Position numbers and translations under genes: made by a program. The notes beneath the pieces are model-generated. The model made no database searches, was not told the DNA's origin, and saw nothing but the letters and a program-made list of their open reading frames with translations. A stretch of 64,000 nt of DNA. Source: Leeuwenhoekiella aequorea (GTDB taxonomy: Bacteria; Bacteroidota; Bacteroidia; Flavobacteriales; Flavobacteriaceae). This document shows, piece after piece, positions 55,489 to 64,000 of this stretch. The DNA is taken from positions 310,001-374,000 of the forward strand of contig NZ_QOVM01000002.1 of the NCBI RefSeq assembly GCF_004104375.1. Direction: 5' to 3'. Each line of letters opens with the position of its first letter. The stretch's first letter is position 1.

Positions 55489-56952
55489 CTATTTTAAAGG
55501 TATATCTTTTAGTATCTCCTGAACAAATTTCCAGAATTTTTGTACCGAAGTAATACTTACTCGCTCATCTGGAGAATGTGCTCCACGTATTGTTGGGCCA
55601 AAAGATATCATATCCATATCAGGGTAATTTTGACCTAGAATTCCACATTCCAGACCTGCGTGACATGCTGCTACATGCGGATCTGTATTATTAATTTGTT
55701 TGTATTTATCAACGAGCACTTGTAAAATAGGACTTTCCATATTGGGTTTCCAACCCGGGTATTCACCAGACAATACAACATCACAGCCTATTAATTCAAA
55801 AACACTTCGCAGCGTATTAGCAAGATCGGTTCGTGATGATTCAACCGAAGATCTAGTGAGACATAGTACTTCAAGATTACCCTCTTTAACAGATACCCGA
55901 GCTACGTTATTTGATGTTTCAACTAGATTCTCAATATCCGGACTCATTCGATATACTCCATTCCAGGCAGCTTGTATTGCTTTTAGGAATCCCTCTTGAA
56001 CACTTAAATTCATTACACGCTTTGGCAAATCTATTTTTTCAAGGGTAATTTTTAAATTAGGCTCAAGCGTTTTATATTCTTCTTTAAGAACAGCAGAAAA
56101 CTCCTCTATATCAGCCTTAAAAGCCTCGTCATGTATAGTATCTATACAAAATTTAGATACACTCTCTCTCGGAATAGCATTGCGTAATCCACCGCCAGAT
56201 ATTTCTTCGATACGAAGACCATAATTTTCAAAACCATCAAGTAAAAATCGATTCATAAATTTATTAGCGTTACCTAAACCTTTTATGATTTCCATTCCCG
56301 AATGACCTCCTTGTAAACCATTCACGATAAGTTGGTATCCAGTCTTACCCTCTTCTACTTCCTCAAGACTATAAGAACGGGTTGCAGTTATATCAATACC
56401 ACCAGCACATCCTACTCCTATCTCATCATCTTCTTCAGTATCAAGATTGAGCAATATATCTCCCTTGAGAATACCGCCCTTCAGACCCATTGCACCTGTC
56501 ATTCCAGTTTCTTCATCAATTGTGAAAAGAGCTTCAATTGCAGGATGAGGTAAATCAGTACTTTCTAGTATAGCCATTATTGTAGCAACCCCTAACCCAT
56601 TATCGGCACCCAGAGTTGTTCCTTCAGCCTTAACCCAATCGCCCTCAATTTTCATCTTGATTCCTTCTGAATCAAAATCGAAATCAGTTGCATTATTCTT
56701 TTGATGTACCATATCTAGATGAGATTGCAGTATTACCGCTTTTCTATCTTCGAGACCAGGAGTAGCAGGTTTTCTAACAATAACATTACCTACTTCATCT
56801 ACAAAAGTTTCCAGACCTAGTCCTTCGCCAAATGCTTTCATAAATGCGATAACCCGTGCTTCATCTTTTGATGGTCTCGGCACCTCATTTAGATTAGCAA
56901 AGTTGCGCCAAATAGCTTGTGGTTGAAGTTCTCGTATTTCAATATTTGTCAT
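55489..56952 (-). CDS. pepD: Aminoacyl-histidine dipeptidase (M20C)
   Basis: A 487-residue PepD-type M20 peptidase. Metal ligands and catalysis: His in ILQSHLDMVHQ (near 80), Asp in TLGADNGLGVATI, the catalytic Glu pair in FTIDEETGMTGA, and His in the C-terminal IRGAHSPDERV block. Cleaves dipeptides such as Xaa-His in the cytosol. It is about the expected 485 residues and is convergent to DUF4168. Regulation is not visible apart from a minus-strand TACCTTTA just upstream. Confidence 0.93.
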   Translation of the reverse strand: MTNIEIRELQPQAIWRNFANLNEVPRPSKDEARVIAFMKAFGEGLGLETFVDEVGNVIVRKPATPGLEDRKAVILQSHLDMVHQKNNATDFDFDSEGIKMKIEGDWVKAEGTTLGADNGLGVATIMAILESTDLPHPAIEALFTIDEETGMTGAMGLKGGILKGDILLNLDTEEDDEIGVGCAGGIDITATRSYSLEEVEEGKTGYQLIVNGLQGGHSGMEIIKGLGNANKFMNRFLLDGFENYGLRIEEISGGGLRNAIPRESVSKFCIDTIHDEAFKADIEEFSAVLKEEYKTLEPNLKITLEKIDLPKRVMNLSVQEGFLKAIQAAWNGVYRMSPDIENLVETSNNVARVSVKEGNLEVLCLTRSSVESSRTDLANTLRSVFELIGCDVVLSGEYPGWKPNMESPILQVLVDKYKQINNTDPHVAACHAGLECGILGQNYPDMDMISFGPTIRGAHSPDERVSITSVQKFWKFVQEILKDIPLK

Positions 56953-57079
56953 AAAAATCTGTTTTTTGTAAAGGTACAGGATATCACTAATTAAAATGGT
57001 AATCTTGTAAACGTTAATCTTCGGTTAAGCGCTTTACCATTGTAAAAGGCTTAGCTATATTATATTTAAAATTTATATT

Positions 57080-57364
57080 ATGAAAAAACTAGATGTAACT
57101 ACAATAGAAAAAAATCTTGAAAATTTAAATGGTTGGGAGTATAAAGATGATGCCATACATACTTCTTTAGAATTTGAGAATTTTAAAGAGGCATTCGCAA
57201 CGATGACACGTATAGCATTTGAGGCAGAATTACAACAACATCATCCAGACTGGACGAATATTTATAATACTTTAAACATAAGTCTATCTACACATGACGC
57301 TGGCGGAATTACTGAAAAGGACTTTAAATTAGCTCATACTATTGAAGATATTATAGGCGGGTAA
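57080..57364 (+). CDS. Pterin-4a-carbinolamine dehydratase family protein
   Basis: A 94-residue protein with the PCD family signature: LQQHHPDWTNIYNTLNISLS and THDAGGITEKDFKLA, the conserved His-His-Pro-x-Trp and Thr-His motif. It dehydrates 4a-hydroxytetrahydrobiopterin to recycle pterin cofactors; the family also acts in bacteria lacking phenylalanine hydroxylase. No partner gene is adjacent. Confidence 0.9.
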   Translation: MKKLDVTTIEKNLENLNGWEYKDDAIHTSLEFENFKEAFATMTRIAFEAELQQHHPDWTNIYNTLNISLSTHDAGGITEKDFKLAHTIEDIIGG

Positions 57365-57464
57365 AATTTTATTAATCCAAGTTTAAGGGAATGTACATTT
57401 CTGTTGAAATAACGCATTCTTAATACTGAATTTCGTTAAATTTACCCCCGTTAAAAATCAAATT

Positions 57465-58196
57465 ATGGGAAGAGCATTTGAGTTTAGAAAGGCACGAAAA
57501 ATGAAGCGCTGGAGCGCGATGTCTAAAGCTTTTACACGTATAGGCAAAGACATTGTAATGGCGGTTAAAGAAGGTGGTCCTGATCCTGACTCTAACTCAC
57601 GTCTAAGAGCGGTTATACAGAACGCGAAAAGCGTAAATATGCCTAAAGACAATGTTGAACGCGCTATTAAACGTGCAAGTGACAAAAGTTTAGGTGATTT
57701 TAAAGAAGTGCTATTTGAAGGATATGCGCCTCACGGTATCGCTATTTTAATAGAAACTGCAACAGATAATAACAATCGAACAGTAGCAAATATAAGATCC
57801 TATTTTAATAAATGTAATGGGAATTTAGGTACTTCAGGTTCTGTAGAGTTTATGTTTGATCATACGTGTAACTTTAGAATACCAGCAGAAGGATTGGATC
57901 CTGAAGAATTAGAATTAGAATTAATCGATTTTGGTGCTGAAGAAGTATTTGAAGATGAAGATGGAATTTTAATTTATGGTCCTTTTGAAAGTTTTGGTGC
58001 TATTCAAAGTTACCTAGAAGAAGCTGGCCTCGAGATTTTATCAAGTGGTTTTGAGCGTATTCCTCAAGTCACAAAACAGCTAACTCCTGAAGAAGCAGAG
58101 GATGTTGAGAAGCTCCTAGAAAAAATTGAAGAAGATGAGGATGTACAGAATGTATATCATTCGATGGATGAATCATCTTCTGATTCTGAAGAATAA
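57465..58196 (+). CDS. YebC/PmpR-family (TACO1) protein
   Basis: A 243-residue protein of the YebC family. The start GRAFEFRKARKMKRWSAMSK is the flavobacterial variant of the family N-terminus, followed by GGPDPDSNSRLRAVIQNAKS and FEGYAPHGIAILIETATDNN. Older labels call it a transcriptional regulator; recent work links the YebC family to translation through proline-rich stretches. It ends at a strong terminator shared with rny. Confidence 0.9.
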   Translation: MGRAFEFRKARKMKRWSAMSKAFTRIGKDIVMAVKEGGPDPDSNSRLRAVIQNAKSVNMPKDNVERAIKRASDKSLGDFKEVLFEGYAPHGIAILIETATDNNNRTVANIRSYFNKCNGNLGTSGSVEFMFDHTCNFRIPAEGLDPEELELELIDFGAEEVFEDEDGILIYGPFESFGAIQSYLEEAGLEILSSGFERIPQVTKQLTPEEAEDVEKLLEKIEEDEDVQNVYHSMDESSSDSEE

Positions 58197-58220
58197 CAAG
58201 CAAATAAGAGTATAAAGTTG

Positions 58221-58269
58221 ATTATAAAAGACAAAAGCCGGTTTAATGCCGGCTTTTGTCTTTTATAAT
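58221..58269. terminator. Long bidirectional terminator between yebC and rny
   Basis: A perfect 21-bp stem: arm 58221-58241 ends AAAGCCGG and its complement is 58249-58269, with loop TTTAATG (58242-58248). It lies 25 bp beyond yebC and 10 bp from the rny stop. The A/T outer stem gives a U-tract in both directions. Confidence 0.85.
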
Positions 58270-58278
58270 AGTTATGAT

Positions 58279-59847
58279 TTACTTGGCAATATTTACAGCT
58301 CGAGTCTCACGAATCACAGTAATTTTCACCTGACCTGGATAAGTCATATCCGTTTGAATTTTTTGCGAAATTTCAAATGATAATGATGAAGCCTTCTCGT
58401 CATTAACCTTATCACTCTCAACAATTACGCGTAACTCTCTACCAGCTTGTATAGCGTAAGCCTTTTTCACACCTTGAAATCCAAAAGCAATATCTTCAAG
58501 ATCTTTAAGACGCTGTATATAAGAATCTAGAACTTGTCGTCTAGCTCCAGGTCGTGCACCGCTAATTGCATCACAAACCTGAACGATAGGCGCTAGAAGT
58601 GTTTTCATTTCTATCTCGTCGTGGTGAGCACCTATTGCATTACATACATCTGGCTTTTCTCCATACTTTTCTGCCCACTCCATTCCTAAAAGTGCGTGAG
58701 GAAGTTCACTCTCTGTATCTGGTACTTTACCTATATCATGTAACAGACCTGCACGTTTAGCAAGTTTAGGATTCACACCTAATTCTGCAGCCATTGTTGC
58801 ACAAAGTTTTGCTACTTCTCTACTGTGCTGCAATAAATTTTGACCGTAAGATGAACGATATTTCATCCGTCCTACAGCTTTAATAAGTTCTGGATGGAGT
58901 CCGTGAATACCTAAATCTATCACCGTACGCTTTCCTATATCTACAATTTCCTGTTCTATTTGCTTCGTAGTTTTTTGAACTACTTCTTCAATTCGAGCCG
59001 GGTGAATACGGCCATCAGTAACTAATTTATGTAAAGAAAGACGTGCTATTTCTCTTCTCACACTATCGAAACAAGATAAAATTATTGCTTCCGGAGTATC
59101 ATCTACAATTATTTCAACACCAGTAGCTGCCTCTATTGCTCTAATATTACGACCTTCACGACCTATAATACGTCCCTTAACATCATCACTTTCTAAGTTA
59201 AATACAGAAACACAGTTTTCTACTGCCTCTTCTGTACCTATACGTTGTATCGTATTAATAATAACTTTTTTAGCATCTTGCTCTGCAGTAAGCTTAGCTT
59301 CTTCCATTGCATTTTGAATGTATGCCATTGCATCACTCTTCGCTTGATCTTTTAAAGACTCTACAAGCTGTTGACGCGCTTCATCTGCAGATAAACCAGA
59401 AATTACTTCTAATTGCTGCACCTTGCTAAAATGCATTTTATCTATTTCTACCTGACGCTTTTCTACATATTCTAGACGTTCCTCGTAATCTTTTACTTTT
59501 TCTTCGATCTCCTTATTTAACTTTTTATTCTTGGCGATCTCACTGCTCACTTGTGACTCTTTGTCCCTTGTGCGCTTTTCTGCATCATTAATTTTCTTAT
59601 CTCGGGAAAGTATTACTTTCTCATGTTCAGATTTTAATTCAATAAATTTCTCTTTAGCCTGTAAGATTTTGTCTTTTTTTATAGACTCTCCTTCACTTTT
59701 AGCTTCCTTGAGGATATTAGAGGCTTCTTTTTTTGCATTGCTCACAATTTGCGATGCGTTATTCTTTTCCAGCAGTTTTGCCAGTAAAAATCCTAGTGTG
59801 CCAGCGATTAAGATGACGCCTACGATTATAAGTACAGTATTTCCCAT
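58279..59847 (-). CDS. rny: Ribonuclease Y
   Basis: A 522-residue RNase Y. An N-terminal transmembrane helix (about 4-23), a long coiled coil (about 30-190), a KH domain (about 212-275; [15 protein letters not shown]) and an HD domain (about 335-430; [11 protein letters not shown] and [10 protein letters not shown], catalytic His-Asp) are present. It is a membrane-anchored endoribonuclease starting mRNA decay. Its start lies 18 bp beyond the 3' end of the 6S-like RNA on the same strand, so it may be partly served by read-through. Confidence 0.93.
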   Translation of the reverse strand: MGNTVLIIVGVILIAGTLGFLLAKLLEKNNASQIVSNAKKEASNILKEAKSEGESIKKDKILQAKEKFIELKSEHEKVILSRDKKINDAEKRTRDKESQVSSEIAKNKKLNKEIEEKVKDYEERLEYVEKRQVEIDKMHFSKVQQLEVISGLSADEARQQLVESLKDQAKSDAMAYIQNAMEEAKLTAEQDAKKVIINTIQRIGTEEAVENCVSVFNLESDDVKGRIIGREGRNIRAIEAATGVEIIVDDTPEAIILSCFDSVRREIARLSLHKLVTDGRIHPARIEEVVQKTTKQIEQEIVDIGKRTVIDLGIHGLHPELIKAVGRMKYRSSYGQNLLQHSREVAKLCATMAAELGVNPKLAKRAGLLHDIGKVPDTESELPHALLGMEWAEKYGEKPDVCNAIGAHHDEIEMKTLLAPIVQVCDAISGARPGARRQVLDSYIQRLKDLEDIAFGFQGVKKAYAIQAGRELRVIVESDKVNDEKASSLSFEISQKIQTDMTYPGQVKITVIRETRAVNIAK

Positions 59848-59864
59848 TTAGTTAGTGTATATAT

Positions 59865-60033
59865 AAAAAAAGCCTACATTGGTCGGGTTTTGTGTAAACT
59901 CCTTAAATAAATCATAGGACTAACGAGCTGATCAAGAATCCGTTCAAAGACGGCGCGCTTTTACAACTCAGACTCATCCTTTTTAAAGAATATAGTGTTG
60001 AGTTTACCAAAAAATAATAACCAATGTAGGCAG
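59865..60033 (-). ncRNA. 6S-like RNA (6S-Flavo type)
   Basis: A roughly 160-170 base RNA on the minus strand between zapA and rny. Arms 59872-59882 (GCCTACATTGG) and 60021-60031 are exactly complementary (11 bp). A second inner stem pairs 59894-59901 with 60000-60007 (8 bp), across a large unpaired bubble. A terminal hairpin follows with GAG-CTGA (59925-59931) pairing to TCAG and CTC (59968-59971 and 59973-59975), plus CCGT/ACGG inside. Closing stem, big bubble and apical stem is the 6S RNA architecture. A run of seven T on the minus strand (59871-59865) ends it. In E. coli ssrS lies after zapA; the same order appears here. Confidence 0.78.
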
Positions 60034-60055
60034 TAAATTTCTATTTTAAAGAACG

Positions 60056-60346
60056 TTAGGATAATTGGCTTTTAACCAATAACTCAAGGTTTTTTAATTG
60101 TTGAATGGCTTCGGTATTTTCGCCACTTCCCTCGATATCCCTTTGTATTGTTTTAGATGCAAACTGTAAAGCACACATTGCTAGTACATCTTGTTTATCT
60201 CTAACGGCATAACTTTGCTCAAACTTTTTAATCATTTCCTCAATCTCTTTCGCTGCTTTACGCAATCCTTCTTCCTGCTGAGGGTTTATGGTTAAAGGAT
60301 ATACCCGATCTGCAATAGATAATTTTATTTTTAGATGATCAGACAT
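60056..60346 (-). CDS. zapA: Cell-division protein ZapA
   Basis: 96 residues from ATG 60344-60346 (MSDHLKIKLSIADRVYPLTI). An in-frame extension of 11 residues upstream overlaps the previous gene and is rejected. The ZapA fold shows in SIADRVYPLTINPQQEEGLR, then KAAKEIEEMIKKFEQSYA and the coiled coil ending DVLAMCALQFASKTI. ZapA binds FtsZ and cross-links protofilaments. It follows the coiled-coil gene by 8 bp and is followed at once by the 6S-like RNA. Confidence 0.88.
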   Translation of the reverse strand: MSDHLKIKLSIADRVYPLTINPQQEEGLRKAAKEIEEMIKKFEQSYAVRDKQDVLAMCALQFASKTIQRDIEGSGENTEAIQQLKNLELLVKSQLS

Positions 60347-60354
60347 ATTCTTAA

Positions 60355-60645
60355 CTAATCTGCTAATTGAGCTATACAAGCATCAATCTCACGCATCATA
60401 GTATTTATTTTTAGCTTGGTTTCCCGTTTATATTCATTACTGCCCAGCATTGCATTTGCCGTTTTAAGAGTGCTGTATTTAGCTTCCCAATTTGATACTA
60501 AAGTTAACAGTTCCTCCTGCTCTTGCTTCAAATTATGATTGGCGGTTTGTAAGACCTCATTCTCACGTTGAAGTTTCTGATAACGATGCACTAATTTGCT
60601 AATTACATTTTGCAACGCATCTACACGCTCCAACAGTTCACTCAT
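60355..60645 (-). CDS. Coiled-coil protein, possible ZapB-like division factor
   Basis: A 96-residue, nearly all-helical protein with heptad pattern (VDALQNVISKLVHRYQKLQ; ENEVLQTANHNLKQEQEELL). It starts at ATG 60643-60645 and is the first gene after a well-formed promoter (60674-60704). Placement just before zapA and size suggest a ZapB-like partner; homology is not demonstrable from this sequence. The gene, zapA, the 6S-like RNA and rny run in the same direction. Confidence 0.72.
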   Translation of the reverse strand: MSELLERVDALQNVISKLVHRYQKLQRENEVLQTANHNLKQEQEELLTLVSNWEAKYSTLKTANAMLGSNEYKRETKLKINTMMREIDACIAQLAD

Positions 60646-60673
60646 AACCTTATTTTAACAATGCTTAGTCACA

Positions 60674-60704
60674 CAAAGTTAACATTCGATGGCTAATATT
60701 ACAA
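60674..60704 (-). promoter_or_regulatory. Bacteroidota-type promoter of the coiled-coil-zapA unit
   Basis: On the minus strand, TTG (60704-60702), a 20-bp spacer and TAACTTTG (60681-60674) match TTG-N17-23-TAnnTTTG. Transcription would start around 60667, giving a leader of about 20 bases before the ATG at 60645. The rest of the 60646-60920 gap holds nothing else recognisable. Confidence 0.6.
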
Positions 60705-60920
60705 TACATTCTATTTTATTTTTAAACATATTAGCATAAAGAGTCAATAAATTAAGCCTTACCCTATTAACTATCAAATACTTTAAGCTTTATATTATTT
60801 TAAAAATTTTAAGTGTTCTAATTCTATAATATTCTGATGAAAACTAGTTGTGATTATTTTAATAACACATAATAATCCCGTTTAGAAAATCTAAATCCAA
60901 TTAATTATCTTAGCCGATCT

Positions 60921-62612
60921 ATGAAAAAATCGCTATTTACACTTTTCTCCTTTTGTACGCTACTAGTACACGGGCAAGCAGATATTCCTAAAAATGATTT
61001 TATACCACCTCTAAAAATAACAACGGTTTTAGCCGGGAGTTTTGGTGAGCTGCGTAGTAATCATTTTCATAGCGGACTAGATATAAAAACTCAGCAGCGC
61101 ACCGGTCTTGAAGTTATCGCAAGTGCTTCGGGATATGTGAGCCGTATAAAAGTTTCTCATTATGGCTACGGAAAGGCATTATATATAACTCATCCTAATG
61201 GCTATACAACAGTATATGGTCATCTCGATAAATTCTCTCCAGAACTTGAGACTTTTGTAAAAAGCAAACAATATGAGACTGAAAGCTATGAAATTGAGCT
61301 TTTTCCCAATCCCGACGAATTAGTTGTCTCACAAGGTGAACTGGTAGCGTATAGTGGTAATACTGGAGGAAGTGGCGGACCTCACGTTCATTTTGAAATA
61401 AGAGACAATAATGAACGCCCTATGAATGCGCAGTTATTCGGTATCGAGGTGCCAGATCATCGTGACCCAATAATTAATGATCTTTATGCCTACACCCTTT
61501 CAGATAGCAGCACGGTAAATCAGACCCAACAGCGACAAAAAATAAGTTTCTCTAAGCAACCTGATGGTACTTTCTTAAGTGAAAAAGTTAAAGCTTTTGG
61601 CGAAATAGGCTTTGCTATAGGAACCGTAGATATGCAAGATGGAGCTAATAATAATAACGGGATATATAAAATTGAAACAAATCTAAATGGTGAAACGCTT
61701 TTAGATTTGGAGATGGATAAATTTTCTTTTGCTGAAACACGCTATATCAATAGAATGATTGATTATGCTTTATATGAAGATAATAGAGTGCGGGTTCAAA
61801 AACTTTTTATTGAACGCAATAACCCGTTAAGTATTTTTAAATATGAAAAAAATAAAGGGATTCTTAATCTAGCTCAGGAGAACACAACTGCCATTTACAC
61901 AATAAAAATTTCTGATTTTAAAGGAAACGCATCCGTTCTTGTAATTCCTATTGAAATAATTAAAGAACCTATACTATCTCCTTTAGATAAAAGAACAACA
62001 CCATTTTTTGTTCAGGCTGACGCAAATCAAAGTTTTAATGTGGGGGATTGGAAACTTTTTATACCTGATGGAGCATTTTATGATGATTATTATCTGGACA
62101 TCACAGCTAATACAGACGCGCTTCATCTGGATAAGGATGTAATTCCTGTACAGAAGTACATTAAACTCAGCTACAATGTGTCTGCATTTCAACCGGCTGA
62201 TAGAGAGCGTCTCTATATAGGTAGAGTTAATTATAGAAGATTGTTACGTTATGAGGGAGCCACTCTTGAAGGAGATTATATATCTGCAAGCGTTAATGCA
62301 CTTGGTGATTTTAAGTTAGGTCTTGACACAAAACCACCAAGAATTGAAGCTGTTGATCTTAAAGAGGGTAAATGGATTTCTGATTACAAAACCTTACAAT
62401 TTAAAATTTCAGATCAAGATACCGGAATTAAAAGCTATCGAGGAACCTTGAATGGTAAGTTTATTTTATTTGAGTACGAATACAAGAAAAACTTGCTTAC
62501 ATACAATTTTGATGATGGCATAAGTGTTTCCGGAGAAAACACCTTACAACTCATTGTAACCGATAATGTAGGAAATAGTAGTACCTTTAAAACCACTTTC
62601 TTTAGAAAATAG
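60921..62612 (+). CDS. M23-family peptidase with signal peptide
   Basis: A 563-residue protein with a signal peptide (1-19, ending LVHGQ) and an N-terminal LytM domain. Zinc motif NHFHSGLDI supplies His50 and Asp54. YGHLDKFS gives His101. GGPHVHFEIRD gives His155 and His157, all four landmarks intact. A long C-terminal beta-rich region (about 165-563) follows, with Ig-like end segments (TFKTTFFRK). M23 enzymes cut peptidoglycan cross-links or act as division regulators. It is followed 4 bp later by the TonB receptor gene. Its substrate is not known. Confidence 0.9.
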   Translation: MKKSLFTLFSFCTLLVHGQADIPKNDFIPPLKITTVLAGSFGELRSNHFHSGLDIKTQQRTGLEVIASASGYVSRIKVSHYGYGKALYITHPNGYTTVYGHLDKFSPELETFVKSKQYETESYEIELFPNPDELVVSQGELVAYSGNTGGSGGPHVHFEIRDNNERPMNAQLFGIEVPDHRDPIINDLYAYTLSDSSTVNQTQQRQKISFSKQPDGTFLSEKVKAFGEIGFAIGTVDMQDGANNNNGIYKIETNLNGETLLDLEMDKFSFAETRYINRMIDYALYEDNRVRVQKLFIERNNPLSIFKYEKNKGILNLAQENTTAIYTIKISDFKGNASVLVIPIEIIKEPILSPLDKRTTPFFVQADANQSFNVGDWKLFIPDGAFYDDYYLDITANTDALHLDKDVIPVQKYIKLSYNVSAFQPADRERLYIGRVNYRRLLRYEGATLEGDYISASVNALGDFKLGLDTKPPRIEAVDLKEGKWISDYKTLQFKISDQDTGIKSYRGTLNGKFILFEYEYKKNLLTYNFDDGISVSGENTLQLIVTDNVGNSSTFKTTFFRK

Positions 62613-62616
62613 CTTC

Positions 62617-64000
62617 TTGAAAATTCTATATTTTATAGCTTTTCTGGTTTATTCTGGCAGTTTGCTGAACCTTAATGCTCAGCAGGCTACAGTAAATGGA
62701 ATTGTTTTTAATGAATATAATACTCCATTAGCGGGTGTAACCATTAGATTTGACGGTGGCGGTACACTCACAGATGAGTCTGGCTATTACCAATTAACAC
62801 TACCGGCAGATAAAGAGGTAACACTTATTTTCTCATTTGTTGGCTTTAAAAGAATAAGCATCCCTATTTTATTAAATTCCGGTGAGCGCTTAGAATTTAA
62901 CCCAATTTTGAGCCAGAATCGAGAGCAAATAAGTACAGTTACCATTTTTTCAGAAAATCAAAACAACCCAATTTTGAGTTTAAGTCCGCAACTCGTTCGT
63001 AAAATTCCAGCGGCAAATGCTGGTGTAGAAAGTATTTTAATGACGCTGCCAGGTGTAAATAATAATAATGAGCTAAGTACGCAATATGCAGTTCGTGGCG
63101 GAAATTACGATGAGAATTTGGTTTACATCAACGGAATAGAAGTTTATCGCCCCTTCTTAGTACGCTCTGGACAGCAAGAAGGACTTAGCATTATAAATAG
63201 TGATTTAATTCAAAAAATAGATTTTAGTGCTGGGGGGTTTCAGGCAAAATATGGTGATAAGTTATCTTCTGTTTTAGATATTACGTATCGAAGGCCGGTA
63301 GATTTTGCAGCAACAGCAGATCTTAGTTTACTGGGAGTTCAATTATCAGCTGAAGGTATCAGTAAGAATAAAAAATTCACTAATCTAACAGGAGTTAGAT
63401 ACAGAAATAACAGTCTTCTTGTTGGTGCTAAACAAACTGAAACAAATTACAATCCTCAATTTACAGATATACAAACCTACCTTACTTATCAAATTAACCC
63501 GAAACTACAAGTAGACTTTTTAGGGAATGTTGCGGTAAATATTTATGAGTACAAACCGCTTACTAGACAAACAAATTTTGGAACGCTTGACAATCCGATT
63601 GCGCTAGTAGTTAATTATGAAGGACAAGAATCTGATAAGTATGAGACCTACTTTAGCGCATTATCAGCTTCTTATAAACCTTCAGAAAAATTAAATATTA
63701 AATTAATAGGCTCTGCGTATCATACACTAGAACAGGAACACTTTGATATTTATGCGCAATATGCTCTAGGTACACCTAATTCTAATATAGGAGAAATAAA
63801 TGCCGGAAACGTAGAGTTTACAGAGGCAATAGGATCACAACTTACCCACGCACGAAATAATCTCGACGCTCTTTTTTTAAACTTTCAAATTAAAGGGCAG
63901 TATGTAGATAATTCAAAATTGCTTGAATGGGGGCTGAAGTACACAAATGAGTCTGTAAGAGACCGTCTTCAGGAATATGAAATTATTGATTCCGCTGGGT
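62617..64000 (+). CDS. TonB-dependent receptor, 3' end cut by window edge
   Basis: About 461 codons are visible from TTG 62617-62619, the only start giving a signal peptide (KILYFIAFLVYSGSLLNLNA). A CarboxypepD_reg-like domain (about 25-105; ATVNGIVFNEYNTPLAGVTI; GTLTDESGYYQLTL) is followed by a plug domain (about 120-215; ESILMTLPGVNNNNELSTQ; YAVRGGNYDENLVYINGIEV) and the start of a beta-barrel. The layout is that of Bacteroidota outer-membrane TonB receptors. The cargo is unknown; no SusD partner is visible. It starts 4 bp after the M23 stop, so the two are probably co-transcribed. The C-terminal part is outside the window. Confidence 0.85.
   Translation, partial: MKILYFIAFLVYSGSLLNLNAQQATVNGIVFNEYNTPLAGVTIRFDGGGTLTDESGYYQLTLPADKEVTLIFSFVGFKRISIPILLNSGERLEFNPILSQNREQISTVTIFSENQNNPILSLSPQLVRKIPAANAGVESILMTLPGVNNNNELSTQYAVRGGNYDENLVYINGIEVYRPFLVRSGQQEGLSIINSDLIQKIDFSAGGFQAKYGDKLSSVLDITYRRPVDFAATADLSLLGVQLSAEGISKNKKFTNLTGVRYRNNSLLVGAKQTETNYNPQFTDIQTYLTYQINPKLQVDFLGNVAVNIYEYKPLTRQTNFGTLDNPIALVVNYEGQESDKYETYFSALSASYKPSEKLNIKLIGSAYHTLEQEHFDIYAQYALGTPNSNIGEINAGNVEFTEAIGSQLTHARNNLDALFLNFQIKGQYVDNSKLLEWGLKYTNESVRDRLQEYEIIDSAG

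Noticed and set aside
1-64000. CRISPR arrays, tRNA/rRNA genes, insertion sequences, attachment sites
   Set aside because: Reading the intergenic regions gave no regularly spaced repeats, no cloverleaf-like sequences, no transposase and no flanking direct repeats. A covariance or HMM scan would be needed to exclude weak cases.

Overview
The window looks like a chromosomal segment of a marine-type Flavobacteriaceae (Bacteroidota). Evidence: AT-rich DNA; the gliding-motility lipoprotein GldI; a lipid-anchored TamA homologue (TamL) with TamB; SusC/TonB-type receptor architecture with a carboxypeptidase-like N-terminal domain; M20C PepD; ribonuclease Y; many lipoproteins; few Shine-Dalgarno sequences; and promoters of the Bacteroidota type (TTG, spacer, TAnnTTTG). 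No prophage, insertion sequence, CRISPR array, tRNA or rRNA was seen. Most of the window is ordinary core genome, densely packed.

Layout. 1-2.7 kb: an Lrp/AsnC regulator (cut by the left edge), a cytosolic M14 carboxypeptidase, and a divergent Xre-type regulator separated by about 290 bp with six copies of TTACAnnTGTAA. 2.7-5.1 kb: a TPR/LytS-type histidine kinase converging on a stand-alone receiver protein. 5.2-13.8 kb (minus strand): mscL, parC, parE, a DUF2461 protein, CorA, a PfpI/DJ-1 protein and a divergent TruA-like protein. 13.9-16.5 kb: cysE, cysM and a DUF1853 protein, with a good promoter before cysE. 16.5-21.7 kb: a cold-shock-domain protein, three tandem secreted paralogues, an MFS transporter, a DUF6428-like protein and a PA2169/DUF2383 four-helix protein. 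21.7-29 kb: a lipoprotein metzincin, an aldo/keto reductase, a 45-residue membrane peptide, a CPA2 antiporter and a PAP2 phosphatase. 29-36.2 kb: tamL and tamB. 36.4-42 kb: small unknowns, a CarboxypepD_reg protein, a TPR hybrid histidine kinase and WbqC.

42-48.4 kb (minus strand): one gene train running TPR protein, ribH, small membrane protein, mutL, two rhomboids and a membrane-anchored EEP hydrolase. 48.5-50.3 kb: recF, a lipoprotein and a DciA/DUF721 protein. 50.4-57.4 kb: ndk, a PhoD-like phosphatase, nrnA, gldI, a cyclophilin-FKBP lipoprotein, a DUF4168 protein, pepD and a pterin dehydratase. 57.4-60.7 kb: yebC, rny, a 6S-like RNA, zapA and a coiled-coil protein, the last four reading leftward from one clear promoter. 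60.9-64 kb: an M23 peptidase and a TonB-dependent receptor cut by the right edge.

How the parts relate. Envelope biogenesis dominates (TamL/TamB, M23, two PPIase lipoproteins, rhomboids, metalloprotease, TonB receptor). Genome maintenance is the second theme (ParC/ParE, MutL, RecF, DciA-like, ZapA). I found no wholly new multi-gene system. The signals most worth following are the operator cluster at 1540-1824, the 6S-like RNA at 59865-60033 placed in the zapA neighbourhood, the apparent loss of the MutL endonuclease motifs, and the triplet of secreted paralogues at 17313-19228.
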